Source: Patiria pectinifera (taxonomy: Eukaryota > Echinodermata > Asteroidea > Valvatida > Asterinidae). From it: a stretch of 64,000 bases of DNA. Every line of letters begins with the position of its first letter. Position 1 is the stretch's first letter. The DNA is taken from assembly GCA_029964075.1 (NCBI GenBank), contig CM057129.1:26279430-26343429 (forward strand), given 5' to 3'. Shown in pieces: positions 24,401 to 36,400 of this stretch. Below the pieces are notes generated by a model. The model searched no databases, was not told the DNA's origin, and saw only the letters and a list, made by a program, of their open reading frames with translations. The position numbers and the translations under genes are program-made.

Positions 24401-27400
24401 TGGATCTCTGGCGGATGGTGGCTTCGACCCAGCAGCCCGAGAATCCTTCTTCATCGGAGAGGGAGTCTTGTTGGACTGGGAGTCTGAAAAATCATACGGA
24501 TCCCTGGGACCAGGAGGCCTCTCTCTCAGTCCCCTCTGCTCAGCTTCTTCAAGCCTCTTCTTCTTAGCTGATCCTCCTCTCCTTCCCTTCCTGTCCTCCG
24601 GTCTCTCTTCCTGCAGTTTCCTCTTCTGACCGCTTCTTGTTAACCTGCTGCTTAGGGCTGGCATCTCCGATTCCTGTTGCCTCTTTTCTGGTGTCTTTTC
24701 TCCAGCCTTCTTGCGACCCTTTTCAGATTGACCCTCCGGCTCGGCTATCAGTGTCTCCCTGCCTCCTGTCATCCGTTTACCCGTCTCCTCTTTTCTCTCG
24801 GTTTTCCCACTTGTGTCTTCAAGTTCCTCCTCCTGGTAGTAGACAGGAATAGTTTCCTCATCCTCATCTTCAACCTCAACCTGTTTATGTTGTTCAGACA
24901 ATTCAGGTTCTTGGGGATGCCGGCTTGCTGTACGAGGGTGTTCTTGAGACAAGGCGAAAGGGTCATCGCTGGAACCAAGTAGAAACATTTGGCTCAAACA
25001 TCGAATATCACATCTTCTTTCCATGCTGGGATTTTAGATTTTTCTCTCAGAGCCTAAATATCATAAACTTCCAGAATGAATGAGTTATACTTTTATTAAA
25101 TTAACACAGTTAATCAATATTTTCTAAAAACAAACTGATACCATTTTAACTTTTTTTTTTTAAAAATCCTCCTACCTTTCACTGTACTTCACTCTTCCAT
25201 TCCTCGATGCTTGACCTTTGACCTTTATCTGGCTAGCAGCCATCTTGGTTTCGTGCACCTTGGAGAAGACTGATGTGGACTTCTTACTAGGGCTCTCATG
25301 AGCGGCTTTCAAGAGCTGTGCAGCATCAGAAGGTCCTAAAGAAACAAAAATACAAATTTAAAAAGAGATTCTCAAAGGCCAACACAACCAATTACAGAAA
25401 ATCTGGTATCTAAGAAAAGGGTTTTCATGGGTCTCGTTGCAACCAACAGATATGTCTCACTTGCATAGCTGATAACAACAAATGGACCAGGAGACACTGA
25501 TTGACGTTGCACAAGAATCCCAAGAATGCTCTGCTGAAGCTACAACAAAAATCGACGAATGAATTTTGGACTCTATGAGCAAAATTGTAATCATATTCCC
25601 CCTTTATACACAACTTGTCCATGATTCAGAATGTTACTTACGTTCCAGCTGAAAGACTGGTGTCTCTGAACCATCCTGGGTCTCAGGCTCTATATCTGCA
25701 CCGAGAGTCAGGGTGCTTGACCGTACCAGCTTTGGGGCTTCAACCTATGGGACGAAAATAGTGAGTGTCAACATTTAGCAAGGACACAAGAGAGAAATTT
25801 AAGCTTTATGAATTTGCAGTGCTGTACTCGAGTCCACCAGTCGCAAATAACGGGATGAACAATGAAATAGGAATGCTGCTGTAACAGTTCATTTGAATCG
25901 CTAGTGATTTGATTCAAGACTGAAAGACCTCATCAAATGCCAAATGCCCTCAATGCCATGCAATAAGGGAATAAATGTGTGCTCGAGAGGTTTTTATCAC
26001 TCTGTTTAAGACCACTTAGAGTCTGGGTGCTGATAATTACCCGAGCCGGAGGCGAGGGTAATTATTAGCACCCAGACTCTAAGTGGTCTTAAACAGAGTG
26101 ATAAATACCGACGGAGCACATATTTATTCCCATTCATAAATACCTTTTCGGTAAAAAAAAAATCATATAATTCGTTCAAAACATCCCGATTTTGTTCAAC
26201 AAATTCACTTTATGCTTTTTGAAACATCCCTCTTGCAAAATAATGGAGTGTTCAGCTGGCGAGTAAGATGTAAACAACCCTTTTATGGAGATTGACGCGC
26301 ACGTTTCATGTTCTGCGCGATGTTGCGCAGAACGCACCTGGCACGTTACGTTTTGAATTTAGAACTATAAAATTCTGACTCCCTGGTAGTGTTGTGCATG
26401 CCTAAGTGAGGATTGTGAACGTTCAACCAATGAAACGATAAAAGGCACTGGATTTTTAGGAGTCCACATTTTATTGTGACACTGGAAAAGTGTTTAAGAC
26501 CAGCTAGCCATGTCTTTATCATCCGTTTAAGACCGGCCACGTGACGGGCTCTCGACCAATAGGAATGCGTAAACTGTCTTAGGTATTTATGAATATAAGA
26601 TAAATATGTATTGTATCATGAGTGTGTATCCTGATACGTATTGTATCATGGCACATACCTGTGCAGTGGTTGATGTGCCAGCCGTTTCCTGACCCTGCTG
26701 TCTATCTGGGCTCTCATCCATGATGGGCGTGCTGTGTCTGATTGGCTGACGGGATGACGACCGTTCTTTCTGGCGGTGAGCCAAGGAGGGCAACGTCACG
26801 CCCCCAGCGGGCCTTAATCCCCCCTGTGTAGGGAGGCTCAGGTGGAAATCAATGCCTGCATGTAAAAATAACAGCACTAATTGGAACTTCAGCGAGAAAG
26901 TGTAAAAAAGCAAAAAAATATTTGAATTTAGTGCATTAACAGCAGGTTTGTTGCTATATTACCACTAAGATGAGCTCCCTGTACAGGACACACCACATCA
27001 AGGGTGGATCCTGAATCAAATTTTCGGTAGGGGGGTGGGGGCCAAGAGGGCTCATGTATTTTTTTCAAAAAGGGGAAGGGGATTAAGAAAATAGTATCGT
27101 GCACTATTTCCACATTGTAATATTAAAACTAAAAGGTATGTGTAGCTGATGGCTTGCGAAAAGATACGCAACATTAAAAAAAAATATTAAAAAATTGGGG
27201 CTATGTCTCCCATTGGTCCCCACCCCCCCCCCCCCACACACCATGATCCGTCAATGCACCACATGCAAACACCAGTGCACACAGCAGTTATGCACCACTA
27301 ACAGTTCATCACAATGGGCACCAACCCTTGCCTGTTGTAAGGCAACCGAGAGTCAACCTCTTTTTATGTCGCTGTTGATGGGGCACTAGGTGCAAGGAGT

Positions 27401-30400
27401 CAATATATATCACACCCAAACATGTTTTTTTGTTCAACCGGATATTATCAGAACACTCTGATGTACATGGAAGGTGATCAACACTCATGACAGGTTGTTA
27501 AGAGTACCAATCCCTGTTGTTGTCAACTTTTGCTCGCATGACTAAAATTTGACAGCATCTGATCAGGCCAAACAACGAAGTCCAACTCACTGGAGAATTC
27601 AGCAGGGTCCGCACTTTGTGATTCTGGGCCTGGTATGGCCAAGCTGACACTGTGTTTGGGATCATCTGCCCGTGATTGGGCATCTGTTCGAGATTGGGTG
27701 TCTGTCCGTGATCGGGCTCCCTTTCTCTCGGCTTCTGGAGTTCTCATACTCGCTCTGGGAGGGGCCTCCACTCCAACATCTGAAAGATACAACATGACAA
27801 GGGGAAATAATGACTCAATAATGACAGATAATATTATGGGCTCAATGGGCAAACAAGAGAGGGCGCTTTGTGACCTCTTTCGAGAGCCCAGGGGACCAAG
27901 ACACACTGCATGTGCATACTAGTTCATGCGCGTACAGCACAAACTTCGCACAACTTATTTTATTCTGAATGTGCACAAAGTCATATAACTTCGCGTGGGC
28001 ATCAGGTTCCAAAGGCAATGCCTTGGATTGTCTCTCCCAGTGGTCTCCCCCAACTCTCCCTTTCTTGCCGTTGAGGGGGTACTTGTGCACAGAGCCCATA
28101 ACTACTTGTGTCAAGGCACAAGGTCACCATTTACTCTAATAGTCCTGGATTCTTCAAAATCTACTAAGTGGATTTTAAAAGATTTTGCAGGATTGTGGCA
28201 GGTAGATCCCAGCTGCCATTACATTACTCGATGCCCCGTGGAAAGCGCAAAGAATGTTATCTTCCTGCACAATGTTGGAAGTCCTTGCGAAAATACCTGG
28301 CACATTACAGTTAACAATTCAGGCTAGCAAGGGTTCCAATTGAGTTACCTGATCTACAGTTAACAGGGTTCGACTTTAGCGGTAATCCTGTTAGCCAAAT
28401 GCTAGTCAAAACTGCGGCGGGCTAGTCAAACTATTCCTATTCCTTTTTTTTTTTTTTTTTATAATTCACATTCGAACTTCTTGTTTGTTTCAATCAATTA
28501 CCATCTTCATATGCAAAAATAATAATTAAATACTTCATCAGATTGGGTCACTTTAGTTTGCATATGCATGTTCATCCTACTAATAACTGCTGCTGGAACA
28601 CATGGCACAAATGGGATCTGTTCATTAAAAACACTGACAAGATTGCCTCAGGATTTATGTTTTACATGTAAGTTAAGGTCGAACCCTGGTTAACTATGCT
28701 TTGTGCTCAACTGTCTTCACTGTTATAGTCACCTCTCTTGTCTCTCTGTAATTCTTTATCATCTTCCCCTTTCTTCTTGGCATCGGATGATGCAGTTGTG
28801 GAGGAGGAGGTTGCGTCAGTGTAGCTCATCAGGGTATGAGCGGCGGCTGCTCCTCCTTGAGTGGTTGAGATTGCCGCTGCCTCCTCAGGATGCTGAGGCA
28901 CTGAGGTTGTCGATAGAGCTGGATGAGCAGAGGTGTGCATTTGAGGATGTTGCACGGCAGAAAGAAAAGATAATTACAGTTACCTTAGAATACCTTCAAA
29001 AACAGAAAAAATGTTCTTGTTTTGTGATTCTTGGATGTGCATATTGTAACAAAGACTCTGTTCGCCACGTGCAACACAGCGGTATAAGCTCCAAACATAT
29101 TTTGCATTCCTTTAATACCTTTTCTGGTCGGGTGCACCTTACGGGTATATAAGGCCGGTGCGGGCAATTTTATTTTCTTTATCGCACTGTTACGTTGAGG
29201 TTCCGTTTGCTGTGCGCTCTCCTCCAGCCACGCCACTGCACTGGTCTTATAGTTTGTAAGGCCAAAAAAAAAAAGTCTCCGGTTTCTGGTATGCGCGCGC
29301 GTCGCCGTAGCCATGCGCGTCGGCAAAATGAAAAACTTTTTTTTTCAATGAAAGATGATGCCTCAAAACCGCCAAACTCACTGGTTTGACTGGAATTCTG
29401 CTGCTGCGCAATTTCAACGTGTTTTTAGATGGGGTTATGATCGAAAATAAGCTTTATGTGGCCTCTCTGGACTCCCATATATTTGCACTAAGTTTAGTCG
29501 GGCACCATTTGCAGTCACCAGCCGACATTTGAAGCAAAAAAGTCAGGTAAAAAAAAAAAAAAAGTCAGGTAAAAAAAAAAAAAAAGCCGCGTCGCCGCAC
29601 CACTTTTTGGACAAGCTCCATACCAGAAACCGGAGACTTTTTTTTTTTGGCCTAAGTTTCACCCGATATTATATTTATCTGCTTTTATTAATTTACTCTT
29701 GGTTCATCTTTGGAAATAGTTATTGCGTATATTATCAAACTAAAATCTTGGAGGCGCCCCCGAATTCTGTCTTGCTCACTGTGTGTTTTCTTTGGTTGTT
29801 GTTTTAATTTAACGCCACCACGCCCCAGCCTGCTCGGCCCGTTACAATATCAACATTTTTGACAGTAAGGCAAGGAGAGCTAATGTAGGAGTTTACAAGC
29901 TTTAGTCACTGCAACCATTAATGACAATTTCAGATCTGGTTGGCGGAAGCCTGGTTTAACAGAAATTGAAAAATATGATATGCCTGTACCACAGCCCATC
30001 AACAAGTATTTAGGAAAAGCAAAAGCAAACAAGCACATCAAACACCACATGACAGTACACCTGATCACCTTAATAACTGCAAAGTAAAATTCTTTGCAAC
30101 TCTCTCTGTAATCTGTCCATCTCCACCAGTTTGCAATTAATGCAGCTTTACATGCTGATTTTTCTGAGACTAAGTCGCAAACAAGCACACTACGGTTTAT
30201 GTGCAAGTTATTCAGAGATCAGACTCTTTCTAGCTGGGTCATTCTATAAATTTAGGGTTAAAAGTGGGACATTTTTCCTGTCCCTGTTACCTTGGTACTT
30301 TGTAATTTGCCATTCAACTATCATTAAGAATGACTTCAAATGATTTTTTATTTTTTTTTATTTAGTAGTTTGCTATTTGTAATCACTCTTGGAGGATGAC

Positions 30401-33400
30401 TACATTAAGGACTGTACCAGAATTATAAAATCATAGCACGATTCGCCCTTAACTTTTTATTCACTAGCCAGCTGGACTAGTGAAACAGACTCTTATTTAG
30501 TCTGCAGGCTTTTTCATTAGTCCGCAATAGTATACAAATAATGAATGTTTGTGAGTGCAATGGTAACAATAATTTCATAAGGTGACAGGTGAAATGTTCC
30601 ATTCCACGAGGCGAAGCCGAGTGGAACATCTGTCACCGACATCTGTCATCTGTCATCTGTCACCGAATGAAATTATTCTTTCCATTGCACGAATGTGAAA
30701 CATTCATTATTTGTTTTATTTAACACCTGAATAAATCCTTGTCATCTGATTGGTTGACTTTTAATAGCCAATTTATTCGGATTAAAAACTGTTTAAAAGC
30801 TTGATAAGTTCATCATATTTCATTTATGCAAACTGTTCCACAGGTTGAGAACAATCATTTATAGAATGACCCAGCTGTAAAACCTCAGCTGTTAGGTAGA
30901 GCCTACCTGCATAGCCGCTCCCTCTCCTTGTGCCCTCCTCAAAAGCTTCAGCCTCTGTATCTGTCTGGGTTGCCGTGTAGTGCAGCATCCACTCATCAGA
31001 CGACCCTCCCCAGCCGGCTTGCCTTGACGCCTCTCCCTCCTTCACATCCTCCCCTTGCCTCCTTTCTTGTTTTTCTCCAGATGAGAGTGACGAGGAGGCT
31101 TTGGTTGGCTCCCGTTGGCCGGTCTCTTTTGTCTTGAGTTGTGTCAGTCTTGTTGGCGTGTCTTGGTGGGGTTGCGGGATAGCTGGTTGGTGAGCTGCTG
31201 GCTTGTCAGGCACTGACGGTTGTTTCTGTTGTTGGAACTTTGAAGTGGATGTTGGATCCTCTGGAATGTCTCTGGCAGGCTGATGAACACACAACCAAGA
31301 GTCACAAAGACAACACAATTTACAAAGAGAAAAATGATGTACAATACTCCATAAACTGCAACTTTTATCTTCCTTCACAATCTATACACACAGCTTGATA
31401 TGATTCAAATGGTGGAGTTTGATTTGATTGAAATTGTGGATTATTTTTTTTAAATACAAGAAACTTTCTATAATTTAAGTGTGAAAAGCTTATTAGCAGT
31501 TTATATAGTTTTTATAATTAGTAAACAGCAGGAATGAGATTGCCAATTTAAACAAAAGTCTGAAAATTGGATGAAAGGTCTGAAAGATGCATTTCTTTCT
31601 ATACTGATAATGTCTTTCTCTCAGAATACAAAAAGTCTGGATTCAAGACAAAAGTCTGAAAAATCTAATGCCTGAAGCAGACTTTACAACTAACAGTTTC
31701 AGTACACAAAAGGGACTAGGTATAAAGCTCACATTCTTGACCCTGACAGAACACAAATGTAGCACTTGAACGACTAAATTTAGATAGAAACTTAGCAGAA
31801 AACGACAACTTCATCAGATACAAGAACTTCTTCATGAGTCTGCATCCAATGAAGAAGTGGTTCCTACAAAAGCTTTTGCAAGTGTTTTAAACTTTAGCTT
31901 GTAATAAAGGTCCACCCTGAATTAAGCTTGTAGTAAAGGTCCATCCTGAATGACAATAAACATTTTTTTTCACCTGGCTGAGGAACTCCTGTTGCTGCCC
32001 ACCCTCCACTTTTCCCCTGGTTCTAGCTAAGGCGCTTACAGAGCGTGGTTTGTCAGAGATGTTGTCCCCGTCTTGTCTCTTCCTGCTTGACTCTGGTTCA
32101 CCACCGTCCGGCTTGGACGGCGTGGATGGGGGACGACTCCTCGAAGGCTCCTCTGAGGTCGTTGAAGTTGTCTGCTGACTGCTTGGCTGCCAAGCCTGTA
32201 AGGGGGAACGGTTGAAGTGAAAGCGTGACCCAGTATATCTTTCTTTGGTTTTGTTATGGTTTTTTTATGGTAATAGCGGATTGGCATGTCAGTGAAGAAC
32301 ACTCAAGCATATGTCATCAGCAGCTACTGAAGTTAAATAATCAAAAACATGTAAAGCACACTCATAATACAGACACACAACTGCAAATTTCCTTCATATA
32401 GGTGAGTCCAGGCATCTCTGTACACCTGAGGCCGCCGTTAATGGAGAAACAATTGTACATACTCTTATACTAAGCAACTGCCCTGTGATGGATTATCTGA
32501 ACAATAGCTAGCACAATGCTGTCGCCATTGAAGGGGGCCTCCGTGATATGAGTGATAGTGTGCCCGGATTGGTCTATACATTGAAAGGAGTTTCAATGGA
32601 AGAAAACACGAGTATTCAGAGAAAAAGCACAAAAAGGGATAAAAATTACGACATTGACATACACGACTTTCTACCCATCTTTGATCAAACAAAGAGAAAC
32701 GGTGCGTTTAAATTGACATTTAATCTCCCAAGAACTTTTCCAAACACTTTTCATGCACCCTCTCCAGTGTTACCACAAGCAACAACTTTCACAACAGACT
32801 CTGTCACAAGTAACTCCCTCAGCAGTGAAAAGGAAAGAGTGCGAATTTTGACATTTATTTGCTTTTGTTTAACTGGCAAACGCTACAGGCTGTGCAAAAG
32901 AAAGTTGAATACGGGTTGCATATATACACTGTGTTCAGTATGTGAAGTAGTGTACATTTGGGTGCTGTGGCCCAATGGTTAAGGTGTTCGACTCGTGTGC
33001 TGCGGTAGGTGGGTTCGAATTCTGATGGGGAACATGGTGCTTGTGTTCTTGGGCAAGGCATTTTACTACGATTGCCTCTCTCCACCCAGGTGTAGTAAAT
33101 GGGTACCTGACTACCTGGTAGGAAGAAATTCCTTCAATGCTTGAGTGCTGTAATGGCAGCTGTGCTAAAGCCAGAGTAATATTGGAGCGCCAGGAGTGTC
33201 ACTTTGTGACTGATATGTACGCTTTACAAGTAGCCAATATTATTTTTATTACATGTTCTACATACATCCCAAGGACAGCAAGACCAAGAAGAAGAACAGA
33301 TTCTTTGTTGTCCTCAAAAGTACATCACTTATTAAGAATGGTCCTTGAACATAAGTCAGTCATAAGTCTATGGAAGTGTTATATTATAGAAACAAAGGGA

Positions 33401-36400
33401 CACACAATGCCTTGTCTAGAGACGTAATGGTCAAGTACGACCGTGTGCACAATATTATGTAATCCACACAGTGCTATACCTGGAATGACTCTATCTGCTG
33501 TCCTCTCATCTGGGCAGAGATTCTCCCAAAGGATTGCGAGGATTGGTCAGACGAGGACGTCGTCGTCTTGCTGCTGCTGCTGGTGCTGCTGCTGCGAGAC
33601 AGGGCTGCCTGCTCCTCCTTGTTCAAAACCTGCTGCCATTCTGGGATCTATACAAATCCAGGATTTATAAATCATATAATTGTCATCATCTTACACGAGT
33701 TCATCTTTTTATGACTTGTGAACTTCACAGTTACAGGCTTATCAAAATCAGTTTTGAATTCCACATATGGGGATGACATGATCAACTCTAATCAGGGGTG
33801 TGAGTGACCACTGATAAAAAGAGCTGAAAACACATGTAAAAGGCGTAAAAAAGCTGAACTTTGGAAATCTCCTATACTTCCGTACACAGCAAGTGAGGAA
33901 AAAAAAAGCTGAAACCCAAACAAAAAAAGCTGAAATCAGCTTGAAAGCTGGGATTTCACTCCCCTATCTAATGCTGGTAAAAGGAAATTAGAATATAAAA
34001 CGGTCTGAAAAGGGGCTTAATTATGGTGAACCTATAGTTACTGGTTGTTGGTGCAACATGTGCAATGACCAACTTATCAAGGAAGTATTTAAACTAGCAT
34101 TGTGCATCATTTAGCACTGAGATGAATCAAGGAAAAAGATTCATCCTTCAATCATCGTTCGATATACCTGTAGATATAATAATATGTAGATATAATAAAA
34201 TAAGTAAAAAACACCCAATAGTGTATATATATATGTATTAAATTGCAAATATTGTGAAATAATAAATAATAATAATCCCTAATATGTCGATTAGTAATAA
34301 TTTATTAGAAGAAAAAAGAAGATATCAATGTCCATCAATGTAGAAACATGAATAACAAGTTATAATTTAAAAAGAAAACCTTTTGTCCAAATAAATATGA
34401 TATGAACTAAGCAAGCACTGCCTGCTTTCTCGGACTATCAGGAAAGGAGTTAACAATTTTAGGTAGTTGTTTACGATAATTGGAGGAGGCAACATCGACT
34501 CTACAAATATCAGAAGTACGGATAAGATTATTTTATCTTGTAGTAAAAGAGTGAAGGTTTGAGAATGTACCTGAAAAGTATACACAGATGGTGACCTTAT
34601 TTTTTTTTTTATAAAACAGTTAAGAAGAAGCATAGACACACTAACTGACCCCATACTCATCATCATAGACTCCAGTACTCTTGGATCTTTTGGCAGGATG
34701 AGTTGCCACGGCAACGTCATCATCATCTGGAATGCTGAGTTCCATTGGTTCTTCCTCTGTGAAGAAACGAACATTGTTCTGTTTTAAGGGAGTGTTGGGC
34801 GTGAAGGAACACTGTTCGGCTTTTCTCCTGAATAAGTAGAACTCATCAGAGCATTACTTTTGTTTATGCCACCATGCCCGTCAGCAGAACAATATAATGT
34901 ACATCAGGTAGCCTGCTGTAAATAACTGATATATTGTTATATCGTGTGCTCGGATACTGTAATTTCATTGGTCTAGGACATGTGTCTGGACAATAAAAAT
35001 GCATGTCACACACTGAGGGTGATATCGCACTGCATTCATTGCACGCGTTGCGCATGCGTGTAGAACCTGCTGGCGCACTAGCTTTGCGCAATGAGAACTG
35101 CAACGTCAATTGCTCAGTCTCATGTCCGGCAGAGCACCAAAACCTTCAGTTATCAAAGGTTACATCGCAGTGATTTAATTTATTTCTCACGCAGTAAGTT
35201 ACAACCATTTATCTTAGAGTTATTGACACAATATAACAAAACAATTGTTGACTTCTGTGATGTGGGATATGCCGTTTTTAACCCTCTTCTGTTATGCGCC
35301 CCTCAGGTGTTAAAAACATCATATCCCACATCACAGCAGTCAACAATTGTTAAATATTGACCCCATAGTGAGATGAGTTTTTATGCCAAATGGTTAAAAT
35401 ATAATGTACAACAACAACAGGTTGTACAGATCTGGAGCTCCTGCAGAAAGCTGATCTCATGGTCTGATAAAAAGGAGTAGTCATGAAAATGAAGCACTTT
35501 GAGACTATTTGTATAAAGCACTGTAAGAGCACCAAATCTATTTTTATGCAGATGTTTGTTTTTGTGGGGCGAAAACCCCCGACCCACTTGCTATGGTGGT
35601 GGTAAAATCTTCCTACTCATTCCCATTCATATATCAAATAATAAGTATTATTTTACAATTTGTAACTTATTGCTTGAATATGATGACTGTTGGGTTTAAT
35701 GCCACTTTCAGTCTGCAAATTCTTTGACCTCCACTCTCACCATCTTGCTGGGTAGGAGTGCTGGGAATCAGCTGTGGAATGGATCCGTAAGCACCGAGGG
35801 TTGGTGGTATGATAGAGGGCCCACTATCCTGAGAGCCGCTGAGTTCCTGTTGGCCTGATAGATGGAGGTTGCCGAGGGTCTCGGAGGGAGTGCTAGGGGT
35901 GCGATCGCTGCCCTCATGGGCAGAGCGGGAACTTCGCGAATATTGCTCTACAAAAAGATGAGAAAACAAACATAACCAAGGACAATTAAATAATTGGTTA
36001 TTGAACGTTTCAAGTCAGGTTTTATTTTAGTCATGCGGTAATGATTCAAGCATTCTAGTTTGCCTAGCCTTTCCCTCTTCTGGGCCAAATTTTCATGGTT
36101 AAAAATATAAAAATGACAGATAATGATTTAATTCAAGAAATAACGCTGGTTTATAGCAGTCCGAGGGCTGAATTAAAGTGGCAGTACACAAATATAGTCA
36201 TAAAACTGAAAGAAACCAGGTTTTTTTTCAATAAGGAAATGTTTAACCTGAAGAAAAAACACCGGAGAAAACAATATTTTATCAAATGGACTAACCACAC
36301 AGAGACAATAAAAGATTACAATTACCTGTAGGAATGATTAAGATTTACAGTAGCACCATGTGACAAATCTCAGATATTTGTCCCATAATGCCACAGTTCA

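Noticed and set aside
24138..24629. 163-codon plus-strand ORF with hydrophobic stretches
   Set aside because: Antisense shadow of the Lys/Glu/Arg-rich TP53BP1 exon 20; apparent membrane-like segments are complements of charged codons.
28703..29152. 149-codon plus-strand ORF
   Set aside because: Overlaps TP53BP1 exon 15 antisense and continues into non-conserved intron; no recognised motif.
36095..36331. 78-codon plus-strand ORF with Lys-rich sequence
   Set aside because: AT-rich intronic sequence, no splice signals or similarity, no repeat of the pattern elsewhere.
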